Positions 11,281 to 21,637 of a DNA stretch of 64,000 nucleotides are shown here, piece after piece. The notes under the pieces are model-generated. The model saw nothing but the letters and a program-made list of their open reading frames with translations. It searched no databases and had not been told where the DNA came from. The stretch's first letter is position 1. The number at the start of each line of letters is the position of its first letter. Source of the DNA: Pseudomonas sp. S30 (lineage in GTDB: Bacteria > Pseudomonadota > Gammaproteobacteria > Pseudomonadales > Pseudomonadaceae); the NCBI RefSeq assembly GCF_016518545.1, contig NZ_JACVTO010000001.1, forward strand, positions 545,299-609,298. Reading direction: 5' to 3'. A program made the translations under genes and the position numbers.

Positions 11281-11301
11281 GTGACCCCTACCAAAGGTCA
11301 C
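11281..11301 (-). promoter_or_regulatory. thrS leader operator: mimic of tRNA-Thr(GGU) anticodon arm
   Basis: On the minus strand GTGACCT pairs with GGGTCAC (one T-G pair at the loop end) around the 7-base loop TTGGTAG. The loop has U33, anticodon GGT and A37 in the right places. It lies 20-40 bases before the thrS ATG, next to the ribosome site. In E. coli, ThrRS binds a comparable anticodon-like leader hairpin and blocks the ribosome. Confidence 0.72.
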
Positions 11302-11585
11302 GTGGGTTGGGATGAGCCAGTACAAGATCCGACCTGACTTTCCCGTAGGAAAGCTTGCCTCACAGTGGCAGAAGCCTTTCGGCCATTCAGGGACGAACCA
11401 GAGTGACTGGAAAAATGCAGGCCGAACTCGGCAACTGCAAGCCGGCCATGCTAGCACGGAGGTTCTGCCTCGCGCGGAAATATTTGGAAATCCAGCGACA
11501 GCGGTGAACTTGTGCAGAAAAAACCCTATCAGACCACCTGAAGCATTCTACTCTTGACGAGACCCAAACCAAGGAGTGTCTGGTT
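11302..11585. other. Divergent promoter region of thrS and the 11586 gene
   Basis: About 280 bases that must contain the thrS promoter and upper leader on the minus strand and the promoter of the small secreted protein on the plus strand. No gene was seen and no promoter could be placed with confidence. Confidence 0.4.
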
Positions 11586-11885
11586 ATGCGAATTCAGTCT
11601 CTTCTGGCCGCCTGTGCGGCAAGCCTTCTCATGCCACTGGCCGCGCAGGCGCAGGGCAAGTTCCCTGAAGGCGCGGAACAAGCCTATACGGCCCAGTGCC
11701 AGCAGGTCGCTCAGGGCAAGGGCCTAGATCAGGCAACCGCTAAAAAGCATTGCGATTGCGGCGCCCAAGCCATCAAACAGAATTTCAACGACAACGAAAT
11801 TGCCGAGCTCGACAGCAAGAACGGTGTCAATCCGCAGCTGCTCCAAAAGGCCCAGACGGTGGTCCAGAAGGCCTGCACCCGCTGA
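11586..11885 (+). CDS. Small secreted cysteine-containing protein
   Basis: The 99-residue product has a clear signal peptide (MRIQSLLAACAASLLMPLAA, cut after AQA). The mature region is a soluble helical domain with four cysteines, in AQCQQ, HCDCG and KACTR, which could make two disulfides in the periplasm. AAGGAG lies upstream. It is a conserved type of Pseudomonas hypothetical protein between thrS and the cold-shock gene; no function is assigned. Confidence 0.8.
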   Translation: MRIQSLLAACAASLLMPLAAQAQGKFPEGAEQAYTAQCQQVAQGKGLDQATAKKHCDCGAQAIKQNFNDNEIAELDSKNGVNPQLLQKAQTVVQKACTR

Positions 11886-12054
11886 AGGGCGAGATAACCT
11901 CACCGACCTGATTGCGCCTCGCTTGCGCCAGATCAACATCCGGCTATCGTAAACAGCGCTAGATGCGCAGAATTAGACTATGATGTGCACGTGCCTCGTA
12001 GCTTCGGCCACACCGCACTACTGAAAAAAATCAAATGTTCTGGAGATTCACCTC

Positions 12055-12267
12055 ATGTCCAACCGCCAAACCGGCACCGTCAAATGGTTCAATGATGAAA
12101 AAGGCTTCGGCTTCATCACCCCACAAGGCGGCGGCGACGACCTGTTCGTTCACTTCAAGGCCATCGAATCCGACGGCTTCAAGAGCCTGAAAGAAGGTCA
12201 AACTGTTTCCTTCGTCGCCGAACGCGGCCAGAAGGGCATGCAGGCTGCTCAGGTTCGTCCTGAGTAA
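12055..12267 (+). CDS. CspA-family cold-shock protein
   Basis: This 70-residue single cold-shock domain has both RNA-binding motifs: KGFGFI (RNP1) and DLFVHF (RNP2), preceded by [10 protein letters not shown]. It binds single-stranded RNA and DNA and acts as an RNA chaperone. It starts after TGGAG and is followed at once by a strong terminator, so it is monocistronic. Its long upstream region (about 170 bases) is typical of cold-regulated csp leaders. It resembles the CapB/CspD-type proteins of Pseudomonas; the exact paralogue name is uncertain. Confidence 0.95.
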   Translation: MSNRQTGTVKWFNDEKGFGFITPQGGGDDLFVHFKAIESDGFKSLKEGQTVSFVAERGQKGMQAAQVRPE

Positions 12268-12280
12268 TCTGGTCAGCGCA

Positions 12281-12311
12281 AAAAAACCCGCCTTAATCGG
12301 CGGGTTTTTTT
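12281..12311 (+). terminator. Intrinsic terminator after the cold-shock gene
   Basis: CCCGCC pairs with GGCGGG around a 6-base loop, with A-run before and seven T after. Because of the flanking A-run it can also stop the convergent lipoprotein gene that ends at 12328. Confidence 0.92.
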
Positions 12312-12327
12312 ATGGGCGCTGGCAGGC

Positions 12328-12645
12328 TCAGCCACAATTGGCGCGCACCACCTTGCCCTGTTCGTCGACGTTCAGGTTGAGCCGTTCGGAGCGGTACTCC
12401 AGGGTGACTACGTCATGGGGCTTGAGAATTCGGGCGATCTGCGCCCCGCTCGCCTTGCGCGCCTGGTCGAGCAGCTCGGGCGTGCCCTGTTTGCCGAGGG
12501 TGAAGTCGGCGCCGGCGGCGCTGCAGCGACCATCGCCACCTGTTGCGGGCGCAGGGGCGCTGGCGTCGGACGAGCCACCAGTGCTGCAACCGGCCAGAGC
12601 CGCAGCCACCAGCACAGTCGCCAGGGAAGCGCGAATACGGAACAT
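12328..12645 (-). CDS. I78-family peptidase inhibitor lipoprotein
   Basis: The 105-residue precursor begins MFRIRASLATVLVAAALAGC, a lipoprotein signal with cysteine at 20, followed by a Ser/Ala/Pro/Gly-rich linker. The mature domain (TLGKQGTPELLDQARKASGA, then ARILKPHDVVTLEYRSERLN and NVDEQGKVVRANCG) matches the potato-inhibitor-like I78 family, with GKV and a C-terminal Cys typical of it. Its likely place is the periplasmic face of a membrane, where such proteins inhibit serine proteases. The start at 12645 is set by the signal peptide. It is convergent with the cold-shock gene. Confidence 0.85.
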   Translation of the reverse strand: MFRIRASLATVLVAAALAGCSTGGSSDASAPAPATGGDGRCSAAGADFTLGKQGTPELLDQARKASGAQIARILKPHDVVTLEYRSERLNLNVDEQGKVVRANCG

Positions 12646-12913
12646 GAATCCTCCTAATCGATCTTGGGAACTGCACATGCGACCGTTGCGCACCCAGTTC
12701 GTTGCAAAACCGTACAAGTCTGCCCCATCCAGCCTGCCGGGGCTGAACGCAATCGTGACGAGATTTTGCATCGCGAGCTTGGTCGGGGCGTGCGCCGCGC
12801 TTATGCTTAGGTCGCAGCGCGCGTGCTGCACAGGCATGATCTACTGACGCGATATGGGGTGCGTACCGCCTCCCCGCTCAATCCCGGCAGTCGCACCTTC
12901 ATCGAGTACATCC

Positions 12914-13126
12914 ATGAACAGCCACACCATCGTCGCCGACATAAAGGTCAAATGGGCTGAGGGCCAGAGCGCCTACAGCCCGGGTACGCCCGAGGAACTG
13001 CTGCTGATCGCCGTCGACCTGCTGGTACGCGAGCGCGGCGGCGAAGCGGCGCGCAGCTTCATCGATCAGGTGTTCGAGCGTTACGCACCGCAGCCGCTCA
13101 CTTCAAACGAGCCAGACGCGCGCTGA
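12914..13126 (+). CDS. Small conserved hypothetical protein
   Basis: The 70-residue product begins MNSHTIVADIKVKWAEGQSA and contains LLLIAVDLLVRERGGEAA followed by a helix with FIDQVFERYAP. It is soluble and has no signal peptide. The ATG at 12914 was taken rather than 12854, because the upstream 20 residues are low-complexity Pro/Ser and unlike a protein N-terminus. Its last 29 bases overlap the end of the convergent nucleoside hydrolase gene. No function is recognised. Confidence 0.65.
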   Translation: MNSHTIVADIKVKWAEGQSAYSPGTPEELLLIAVDLLVRERGGEAARSFIDQVFERYAPQPLTSNEPDAR

Positions 13127-14123
13127 GCAGATCGAAGAACCCCTGGGCGTCGCCATTCTCGATCCACATGACATTCGCCGGCTGTTCCAGCACGCCATAC
13201 CAGTCGGCGACGGTCTGGCCGAAGGTGGGGCCTTCGCGGCTGTTCACGCTCATGTGGATTTGCCGACCGCTGAACAGATCCGGCTTGAGCAGGTAGGCGA
13301 TGACGGTGGCGTCGTGGACGGGGCCACCCGTCATGCCGTACTTGTCGATGTCGTACTGGATGTAGGCATTGAGGATGTCCACCACTTTGCCGCTGGCCTG
13401 ATTGCCCACCGCGGCCAGCTGCTTCAGACGCGCATCGCTGGTGATGATCTTGTGGGTCACGTCCAGCGGCAGGTAGGTGAGCTTGACGCCGCTGGCCAGC
13501 ACCACTTCGGCGGCATGGGGGTCGGCGAAGAGGTTGAACTCGGCCACTGGCGTGATGTTGCCGCCATTGAAGTGGGCGCCGCCCATCACCACCACTTCCT
13601 TGATGCCCTTGACGATCTCCGGCTTCTGAATGAGTGCCAGGGCCAGGTTGGTCTGCGGGCCAAGCATGGCCAGGGTGATGCTGTGGGGCGGCGCGGCGTC
13701 GAGCGTATCGATCAGGTACTGGACCGCATTGCCCTCAGCCAGGGGTTGCCGGGGCTCGTGCACCGGCACGCCGGTCAGCCCTTCTTCGCCATGCACGTTG
13801 GCCGCGTAGATCGGTGTGCGCACCAGCGGCCGCCCCGCGCCGGCATACACCGGGATGTCCTCGCGTCCGGCCCATTCGCGCGCCAGGCGTGCGTTTCGCG
13901 AGGTCTTGTCCAGGCGCACGTTGCCGGCGACGGTGGTGATGGCGCGGATCTTCAATTCGTCCGGCGACGCCATGGCCAGGAACAGCGCGACCACATCGTC
14001 TGCGCCTGGGTCGGTGTCGATGATCAGATCGCGAGGGGTGGCGACAGCGCCAGTGGCGACGCCGGTCAAGGTCGACATGAGCACGACTCCCTGTAGCAGA
14101 CGCCTGACATTTGCGAATGACAT
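13098..14123 (-). CDS. Exported inosine/uridine-preferring nucleoside hydrolase
   Basis: The 341-residue enzyme carries the calcium-binding Asp cluster of nucleoside N-ribohydrolases (DLIIDTDPGADDVVALFLAM) and the downstream Asp/His elements (GAHFNGGNITPVAEFN, and PVHDATVIAYLL). It cleaves ribonucleosides into base and ribose. Unlike the cytosolic E. coli enzymes it has an N-terminal signal peptide (residues 1-28, GVVLMSTLTGVATGAVA), so it should act in the periplasm. It is the last gene of the rbs operon, 142 bases after rbsD, and would supply ribose to RbsB. The C-terminus overlaps the convergent small gene by 29 bases. Confidence 0.93.
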   Translation of the reverse strand: MSFANVRRLLQGVVLMSTLTGVATGAVATPRDLIIDTDPGADDVVALFLAMASPDELKIRAITTVAGNVRLDKTSRNARLAREWAGREDIPVYAGAGRPLVRTPIYAANVHGEEGLTGVPVHEPRQPLAEGNAVQYLIDTLDAAPPHSITLAMLGPQTNLALALIQKPEIVKGIKEVVVMGGAHFNGGNITPVAEFNLFADPHAAEVVLASGVKLTYLPLDVTHKIITSDARLKQLAAVGNQASGKVVDILNAYIQYDIDKYGMTGGPVHDATVIAYLLKPDLFSGRQIHMSVNSREGPTFGQTVADWYGVLEQPANVMWIENGDAQGFFDLLSARLARLK

Positions 14124-14265
14124 TCAGCAGCTCTCCATTAGCGGGTGGATGGATTCGTAGAGTGTGACACGATACTCAACTCTGCGATGGCCTGTGCAGG
14201 CGGCTTCGGGCGACCGAACACGCTACAACGCATGACCACAGGACGTGCCGAGGCAATGATGCGAC

Positions 14266-14670
14266 TCAGAAGGTCACACCGGCAATCAGCGCGATATTGC
14301 TGTAAGGCTTGCATTCGCCACTGCGGATCACGGCGCGCGCGCCCCGGCTCAGCCTCTTGAAGGCTTCGTGACTCATTCGCTCGCGCGTTCCCAGCAGCCC
14401 CAGGGCATGCTGCTCCTCCACCGCCACCAGTCCAGGCGGTGACGCCTGGAACATCTCATCGGCCAGCACGTGGCGCTCGACCTGCATCTCGGTCAGTACC
14501 ACACGCAGCACACTGGCGAAATCGGGAATACCCGGTGTCAGCGCCAGGTCGATGATCTCCACCCCGGCAGGCACGGGCAGGCCGGCGTCGCCGATCACCA
14601 GAATGTCGCCATGCCCCAAGCCTGCGATGGTGCGCGACAGGGCGATATTGAGCAGTGCGGTTTTCTTCAT
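14266..14670 (-). CDS. rbsD: D-ribose pyranase
   Basis: This 134-residue protein converts beta-ribopyranose to ribofuranose (and acts on the anomers), giving the form that ribokinase uses. It starts [20 protein letters not shown], with the conserved catalytic His in GLGHGD and the end motif [15 protein letters not shown]. Its ATG overlaps the rbsK stop in ATGA, so the two are translationally coupled. Confidence 0.96.
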   Translation of the reverse strand: MKKTALLNIALSRTIAGLGHGDILVIGDAGLPVPAGVEIIDLALTPGIPDFASVLRVVLTEMQVERHVLADEMFQASPPGLVAVEEQHALGLLGTRERMSHEAFKRLSRGARAVIRSGECKPYSNIALIAGVTF

Positions 14671-15575
14671 GACGCAAGCTCCGTGAGGCGCGGAATCGAG
14701 GGCTGGGCACCGGCGCGAGTGACCGAGATGGCCGCCGCGCGCTGGCCGAGTACGATGGCGTCGAGCGCTTCCAGACCGCCTGCCAGCCCGGCGGCGAAAC
14801 CACCGACGAAGGTGTCGCCTGCCGCCGTGGTGTCCACGGCGTGCACCTGGCTCGCCGGGAAGTGACGGGAACCGTGCGCACTGACCAACAGCGCACCTTC
14901 GGCGCCTAGCGTGACGATCACGTTCCTGGCGCCCAACGCGCACAAGTGCTCGCCGGCGCGACGCGCGGTGGGTTGATCGGTCACCGCGATGCCGGTCAGC
15001 GTCTGGGCCTCGCTCTCGTTGGGGATCAGGTAGTCGATATGGGCGAACCAGTCCACTGGCAACTGGCCGGTGGCAGGCGCAGGGTTGAGAATCACCGTCT
15101 TGCCCAGCTCGCGGCCCCGGGCCAGGGTCCAGGCCACGGTGGCCGGCGGCACTTCGAGCTGGCAGACGATCACCTCAGCCTGCTCGAGCAGCGCATCGAA
15201 GCGCTGCACGGCGTCGATGTCGAGCTGGCCATTGCCGCCAGGAATGATGACGATGGCATTCTGGCTGGACGCATCCACCACGATCAGTGCCAGCCCGCTG
15301 GACACGCCCGCGCAAACGCCCACCGCCTGGCAGTCGATGCCCTCGTCCCGCAACCCTTGAAGCAGCTGTTCACCGTAGGCGTCGCCGCCGACATTGCCGA
15401 CCATCGCCACGCTGGCGCCCAGACGTGCTGCGGCCACCGCCTGATTGGCGCCCTTGCCTCCGGGTGCCGTGAAAAACCCGTTCCCGGCGACCGTCTCGCC
15501 GCCGCGCGGCAACCGTTCGGCACGGGCCACCAGGTCCATGTTGAGACTGCCGACCACTACGACCTTGGCTTGCAT
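14667..15575 (-). CDS. rbsK: Ribokinase
   Basis: The 302-residue PfkB-family kinase phosphorylates ribose to ribose 5-phosphate in the cytosol. The first PfkB signature is [16 protein letters not shown] and the second is [13 protein letters not shown], whose Asp is the catalytic base. It has the usual ribokinase length. It lies 9 bases after rbsR and overlaps rbsD by 4 bases, so it belongs to the same transcript. Confidence 0.96.
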   Translation of the reverse strand: MQAKVVVVGSLNMDLVARAERLPRGGETVAGNGFFTAPGGKGANQAVAAARLGASVAMVGNVGGDAYGEQLLQGLRDEGIDCQAVGVCAGVSSGLALIVVDASSQNAIVIIPGGNGQLDIDAVQRFDALLEQAEVIVCQLEVPPATVAWTLARGRELGKTVILNPAPATGQLPVDWFAHIDYLIPNESEAQTLTGIAVTDQPTARRAGEHLCALGARNVIVTLGAEGALLVSAHGSRHFPASQVHAVDTTAAGDTFVGGFAAGLAGGLEALDAIVLGQRAAAISVTRAGAQPSIPRLTELAS

Positions 15576-15584
15576 GGGTGTTCC

Positions 15585-16607
15585 TTAGCGGTAATCGTTG
15601 AACAGGTCCGGGCACGGCCCGGTGGATTGGCGCGGCACGATGCGTGGCGCGACGATGCGTTGCTCGCAGCCTTCACGGCGCGGTACGGCGATGCGCGACA
15701 GCAGCAGCTGCGCGGCGCTGTCGCCCAGTTCACGGATCGACTGGCCGACGGTGGTCAGAGGCGGATACACGTACCGGCTCAGCTCGATGTCGTCGAAACC
15801 GATCACCGACAGCTGCCCCGGCACGTCGACCGCCCGCTCGGCCGCCGCGCGCAGCACGCCGAAACCGATCATGTCGTTGCCGGCGAAGATCGCCGTGGGG
15901 CGCTCGCCATCGAGCACCTGCGCCGCCGCCCTGTAGCCACCCGGACTGGTGAAATCGCAGTGCACCACGCGTCGATCATCGACTTCATGCCCGGCCTCGG
16001 CCATGGCCCGGCGAAAACCGCTGACGCGCAGCTGGCTGACGCCCGTATCGGCAGGGCCACCAATGCAGGCGATGTCGGTGTGGCCCAGTTCCAGCAGGTG
16101 GCGGGTGGCCAGAAACGCTCCCAACTCGTGATCGATACGCACCAGGTCGGCATCGATACCGGCCAGCGCACGGTCGACCATGACCATCGGCGTGCGTACC
16201 GCGGCCAGGCTTTCCAGCAGGTCGCGCTCCTCGCCCACCGAGGCCACGATCAGGCCGTCGATGCGCTTCTCCAGCAGGACGCGCAGGTAATTGCGCTGCT
16301 TCCTGGGGTCGTCATCGGAGTTGCACAGGATCACGCAGTAACCATTGCGCTCGCAGCCATCCTCGATACCGCGGGCCAACTCGGCGAAATACGGGTTGAC
16401 ACTGCTGGGCACCAGCAGGCCGATGGTCGCCGTGCTGCGCGCCTTGAGTGAGCGCGCCACGGCGCTGGGCACGTAGTCCAGTTCGGCGATGGCCGCTTCC
16501 ACCTTCAGCCGCACCGGCTCGCTGACCGGGCGAGTCTTGTTCAGCACATGGGACACGGTGGTGTAGGAAATACCTGCCAGCGCCGCGACGTCTTTGATGG
16601 TAGCCAT
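15585..16607 (-). CDS. rbsR: LacI-family ribose operon repressor
   Basis: The 340-residue protein has the LacI helix-turn-helix (MATIKDVAALAGISYTTVSH) and hinge (SAVARSLKARSTATIGLLVP) followed by a periplasmic-binding-protein-like effector domain. It should repress the operon and be released by ribose. The probable operator is the perfect palindrome at 20195-20208 upstream of rbsB. It lies inside the operon, between rbsC and rbsK, which would make the system autoregulated. Spacing to rbsC is 3 bases. Confidence 0.93.
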   Translation of the reverse strand: MATIKDVAALAGISYTTVSHVLNKTRPVSEPVRLKVEAAIAELDYVPSAVARSLKARSTATIGLLVPSSVNPYFAELARGIEDGCERNGYCVILCNSDDDPRKQRNYLRVLLEKRIDGLIVASVGEERDLLESLAAVRTPMVMVDRALAGIDADLVRIDHELGAFLATRHLLELGHTDIACIGGPADTGVSQLRVSGFRRAMAEAGHEVDDRRVVHCDFTSPGGYRAAAQVLDGERPTAIFAGNDMIGFGVLRAAAERAVDVPGQLSVIGFDDIELSRYVYPPLTTVGQSIRELGDSAAQLLLSRIAVPRREGCEQRIVAPRIVPRQSTGPCPDLFNDYR

Positions 16608-16610
16608 GGT

Positions 16611-17606
16611 TCAGTTCCGCCGCGTCGCACGCCGGCTACGGTAGGTGTCGAGGATCACCGCGACGACGATCACGGCGCCGGTGATGATGCGTTTGGTCGG
16701 CTCGGAGGCCCCGATCTGGGCCAGGCCTGCGGCCAGTACCGAGATGATCAGCACGCCGAAGAACGTACTGATGATCGAGCCACGCCCGCCCATCAGGCTG
16801 GTGCCGCCAATCACCACGGCGGCGATCACCTGCAGTTCCAGCCCGGAACCTGCGTTCGGGTCGGCAGCCTCCAGGCGCGAGATCTGGAACAGCGCGGCCA
16901 GCCCGGCGAGCAGCCCCATGAGGGCGAACACCAGCACCTTGTACGGGCGCGGATCTATGCCTGCAAGGCGCACGGCTTCCTCGTTGGTGCCGATACCGAT
17001 CAGGTAGCGGCCGAAGACGGTACGGGTGAGCACCAGCTGCGCGATCAGGATCACCAGCAAGGCGATGATGAATGCCGGCGAGATGCCGAAGGCAATGGGA
17101 TCGGAGAACCAGGCGAATGCGTCGCCGATGTAGGCGGTGCGCGAGTCGGTGAACTGGTACGCCAGGCCTCGGGCCATCTCCAGCACGCCGAGCGAGACGA
17201 TGAACGACGGGATACGCCAGGCCACGGTCACTGCCCCGGTGATACTGCCGGCCAGTGCGGCGACGGCCATGCCCAGCAAGGCGGCCGGCAGCACGCTCCA
17301 GCCCCAACCGAGGATCGCCACGCTGACAGTGGACGCTGCCAGGGCCAGTACCGAGCCCACCGAAAGATCGATGCCACCAATGATCAGCACGAAGGTCATG
17401 CCCACCGCCAGCACCATCAGATCGGGAATCTGGTTGGCCAAGGTGCTGAAGGTGGCGTAGGACAGAAAGTGGCTGCTGAGCGATGAGAACAGCACGATCA
17501 TCGCCAGCAAGGCCCCGGCCAGCCCCAGGTAGGTGCCCAGGCCGAAGTAGGTACCGGAGCGGCGGGCCGGCTTGTTGCCGACGGGATCGAGGGTGGGAGT
17601 CTTCAT
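16611..17606 (-). CDS. rbsC: Ribose ABC transporter permease
   Basis: This 331-residue inner-membrane protein has 8-10 hydrophobic segments and the BPD_transp_2 family features, including GGIDLSVGSVLALAA, GIGTNEEAVRLAGI and VIGGTSLMGGRGS. It forms the transmembrane channel with RbsA and RbsB. Its ATG overlaps the rbsA stop by 4 bases. Confidence 0.95.
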   Translation of the reverse strand: MKTPTLDPVGNKPARRSGTYFGLGTYLGLAGALLAMIVLFSSLSSHFLSYATFSTLANQIPDLMVLAVGMTFVLIIGGIDLSVGSVLALAASTVSVAILGWGWSVLPAALLGMAVAALAGSITGAVTVAWRIPSFIVSLGVLEMARGLAYQFTDSRTAYIGDAFAWFSDPIAFGISPAFIIALLVILIAQLVLTRTVFGRYLIGIGTNEEAVRLAGIDPRPYKVLVFALMGLLAGLAALFQISRLEAADPNAGSGLELQVIAAVVIGGTSLMGGRGSIISTFFGVLIISVLAAGLAQIGASEPTKRIITGAVIVVAVILDTYRSRRATRRN

Positions 17607-19156
17607 GCGTCCATCCTGGGAGCTGCATCGTGCAGCAGTGCGTCACGTTTCTGGTAACCGGCGAAGGCGGCCGCGAGGATCTGGTCCTGGCTCCAGCCGT
17701 CGCGGTCGAAGGTTTCGATCAGGCGGCCGGCAGACAGCACCGCAATGCGGTCGCAGATCAGCATCAATTCGCGCAGGTCGCTGGAGACCACCACGAGGGC
17801 CTTGCCCTGGCGCGCCAGTTCGGCCAGCAGGCCGTAAATGTCGAACTTGGCGCCGACGTCGATGCCGCGGGTCGGTTCGTCGAACATCAGTACCTGGCAG
17901 TCGCGCTCCAGCCAGCGGCCTATCACCACCTTCTGCTGGTTGCCGCCGGACAGCTCGCCGACCGGCTGAGCAGGGCTGGCGCTACGGATGCGCATGGCAG
18001 CGATCTGCCGCTCGGCCAGCTGCCGCTCGGCCTGGGTATCGAGCACCCCGGCACGGGAGACCGCGCCCAGATTGCCAAGCGCAACGTTGGCGCTGATCGA
18101 CTGCGGCAGCAGCAGGCCCTCGCCTTTGCGGTCCTCGGTGATCAGTGCGATGCCCGCTCGTACGGCGGCCTTCGGTGAGTCGATGGTCACCGGGCGCAGC
18201 GGCTGACCCAACTGCACACTGCCACCGTCGGCGCGGTCGGCGCCGTAGATCAGCCGCAGCAGCTCCGTGCGCCCCGCCCCGATCAGCCCGGAGATGCCGA
18301 AGATCTCCCCGGCCCTTACCTCGAAGGACACATCGCGCACCTTGTCGCCACGGCTCATGTTCCGAACCTTGAGCAGTGGCGCACCGATCTCGCGGCGCCC
18401 CAGATCAATGTGCTCGCCCACCTCGCGGCCGACCATCAGGTTGACCAGCTCGTTGCTGCCATAGCGAGCGATCGGCTCGGCGCACACCAGCCTGCCGTCG
18501 CGCAGCACAGCGATGCGCTGCGACACCCGCTGCAGCTCTTCGAGCCGGTGGGAGATGTAGACGATGGCCACGCCCCGCTGGCGCAGACGTTCGATCTGGG
18601 TGAACAACAGCTCGACCTCCCGCGCCGTGAGCATGGCGGTGGGCTCGTCGAAGATCAGCACATGGCAGTCGCCGATGAGGTTGCGGGCGATTTCGACCAT
18701 CTGCTGATGACCGATGCCCAGCTCACCGACCGGCGTGTCCGGGTCGATGGCGTCGAGGCCGACCTGGGCCATGGCCGCCCTGGCCAGTTGACGCAGGCGC
18801 TTGTGGTCGATCCAGCCGGCACGGCTGGGCAGGTTGTCGAGGAACAGGTTTTCGGCGACCGTCAGGGTCGGCAGAAGGTTGAGTTCCTGCATCACCATGC
18901 GTACGCCGAGGCGCTCGGCATCGCTGCGACTGGATGGGCTATAAGGCTGACCGCGGTAGCTCATCTGCCCCTGAGTAGGGGTTTCCAGTCCGCTGATGAG
19001 CTTGGACAAGGTACTTTTGCCAGCCCCGTTCTCACCGGTCAGGGCAAGCACCTGGCCGGCGTGCAGCGCCAGGTTGACATCGCTGAGCACCGGCTGGGCA
19101 TAGGTCTTGCCCAGCCCGCTGACGGCGAGCACCACTTCATTGGCCGGTACGGACAT
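17603..19156 (-). CDS. rbsA: Ribose ABC transporter ATP-binding protein (double domain)
   Basis: The 517-residue protein contains two ABC domains, as in all RbsA/MglA proteins. Domain 1 has Walker A GENGAGKST and Walker B LIFDEPTAML, with a variant signature (LGIGHQQMVE). Domain 2 has a degenerate Walker A (GLIGAGRTE), a good signature (LSGGNQQK) and Walker B (LMFDEPTRGIDVG). It drives ribose uptake from the cytosolic side. I chose MSVPANEVVL at 19156 because the 16 residues before it are Arg-rich and unlike the family. Confidence 0.95.
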   Translation of the reverse strand: MSVPANEVVLAVSGLGKTYAQPVLSDVNLALHAGQVLALTGENGAGKSTLSKLISGLETPTQGQMSYRGQPYSPSSRSDAERLGVRMVMQELNLLPTLTVAENLFLDNLPSRAGWIDHKRLRQLARAAMAQVGLDAIDPDTPVGELGIGHQQMVEIARNLIGDCHVLIFDEPTAMLTAREVELLFTQIERLRQRGVAIVYISHRLEELQRVSQRIAVLRDGRLVCAEPIARYGSNELVNLMVGREVGEHIDLGRREIGAPLLKVRNMSRGDKVRDVSFEVRAGEIFGISGLIGAGRTELLRLIYGADRADGGSVQLGQPLRPVTIDSPKAAVRAGIALITEDRKGEGLLLPQSISANVALGNLGAVSRAGVLDTQAERQLAERQIAAMRIRSASPAQPVGELSGGNQQKVVIGRWLERDCQVLMFDEPTRGIDVGAKFDIYGLLAELARQGKALVVVSSDLRELMLICDRIAVLSAGRLIETFDRDGWSQDQILAAAFAGYQKRDALLHDAAPRMDA

Positions 19157-19205
19157 GGCCCTTTCTCTCCTAGGTCGCCTCGACCAAGGGCCGAGGCGGG
19201 TCACA

Positions 19206-20159
19206 TCACTGGGTGATCAGCTTCACGGGGGTCTGGATGACGTTGTCGGCATCCACATCGGCTTTTTCCCCCTTGACCATCTTCAGCGCCGCCTGAATGC
19301 CGAAGACAGCTTGCTGGCTGGCAGCCTGGTCGAGCGTGGCCAGGACACGGCCATCCTTGAGCATCGGCTTGATGGCATTGATGTTGTCATAGCCCACCAC
19401 CTGCACCTGGCCGGTCTTGCCCGCCGCGCGCACCGCCGAGACCGCACCCAGCGCCATGCTGTCGTTACCCGCCAGCAACGCCTTGAGGTCGGGGTACTCG
19501 TTGAGCATCGAAGCGGCGACCGCGTTGCCCTTGTCGATCTCCCAGTTGCCGGACTGCACGGAGACGATGTTCATCTGCGCGGCCTTCATTGCATCTTCGA
19601 AGCCGGCGGTGCGCTGCTGGGCATTGGTGGTGGTCGACACGCCTTCGATGATGCCGACCTGATCACCGGCCTTGAGCTTCTCCTTGGCCAGGTAGTCGCC
19701 CACCATGCGTGCGCCCTTGCGGTTGTCGGGGCCGACGAACGGCACACTGATGCCTTTGCTCTTGAGCAGTTCGGGGTCGAGTCGGTTGTCGATGTTGATC
19801 ACCACCACGCCGCGATCCATCGCCTTCTTCACCGCGGACACCAGCGCCTTGGAGTCGGCAGGCGCGATGACCAGCGCCTTGGCACCGGCGTTGACCATCT
19901 GCTCGACGATACGGATCTGCTCGCCCGTGTCGGTCTCGTTCTTGATGCCATTGGCGATCAGGTCGAATTCGTCGGGATGGCTTTTCTGATAGTCCTTGGC
20001 GCCGTCCTCCATGGTGCGGAAGAATTCGTTGGCCAGGGACTTCATCACCAGTGCGACCTTGGGCTTGTCCTCGGCATGAGCGGCAGGCAGGGACATGGCG
20101 AGGGACAGGGTGGAGAGTACAGCGACGGCCAGCAGACGGCCGGGGAATGGCAGTTTCAT
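19206..20159 (-). CDS. rbsB: Ribose-binding periplasmic protein
   Basis: The 317-residue precursor has a signal peptide (MKLPFPGRLLAVAVLSTLSL, cut after AHA) followed by a type I periplasmic binding protein (KPKVALVMKSLANEFFRTME). It binds ribose and hands it to RbsC. It is the first gene of the operon rbsB-A-C-R-K-D-nucleosidase. A LacI-type palindrome 36 bases upstream is well placed to block its promoter. Confidence 0.95.
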   Translation of the reverse strand: MKLPFPGRLLAVAVLSTLSLAMSLPAAHAEDKPKVALVMKSLANEFFRTMEDGAKDYQKSHPDEFDLIANGIKNETDTGEQIRIVEQMVNAGAKALVIAPADSKALVSAVKKAMDRGVVVINIDNRLDPELLKSKGISVPFVGPDNRKGARMVGDYLAKEKLKAGDQVGIIEGVSTTTNAQQRTAGFEDAMKAAQMNIVSVQSGNWEIDKGNAVAASMLNEYPDLKALLAGNDSMALGAVSAVRAAGKTGQVQVVGYDNINAIKPMLKDGRVLATLDQAASQQAVFGIQAALKMVKGEKADVDADNVIQTPVKLITQ

Positions 20160-20194
20160 AATATCAACTCCGAATCTTGTGTTTTTTATCGGAT

Positions 20195-20208
20195 CGCAAA
20201 CGTTTGCG
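20195..20208. promoter_or_regulatory. Probable RbsR operator
   Basis: CGCAAACGTTTGCG is a perfect 14-base palindrome with the central CG typical of LacI-family sites. It lies 36 bases upstream of the rbsB start. A related half site, TTCGCAAACGTGCG, occurs at 20357-20370. Confidence 0.75.
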
Positions 20209-21571
<1,363 letters not shown>

Positions 21572-21604
21572 CAGGCACTCGTCACTGTCTGAACGCAACG
21601 CCCT

Positions 21605-21637
21605 GCCCGGCCTCCGCTCGAATAACGGATGCCGGGC
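21605..21637 (+). terminator. Terminator-like hairpin after the asparaginase gene
   Basis: GCCCGGC (21605-21611) pairs with GCCGGGC (21631-21637), with inner CCG/CGG pairs. It is 34 bases after the stop codon. The T-tract is poor (CTTC). Confidence 0.5.

Noticed and set aside
11281..11301. Hairpin near thrS as a tRNA fragment
   Set aside because: Only the anticodon-arm-like part is present, with no acceptor, D or T arm, so it is better explained as an mRNA operator than as a tRNA gene.
14946..16451. 501-codon plus-strand frame over rbsK/rbsR
   Set aside because: Shadow of two conserved genes on the opposite strand; spans their junction without any independent signal.
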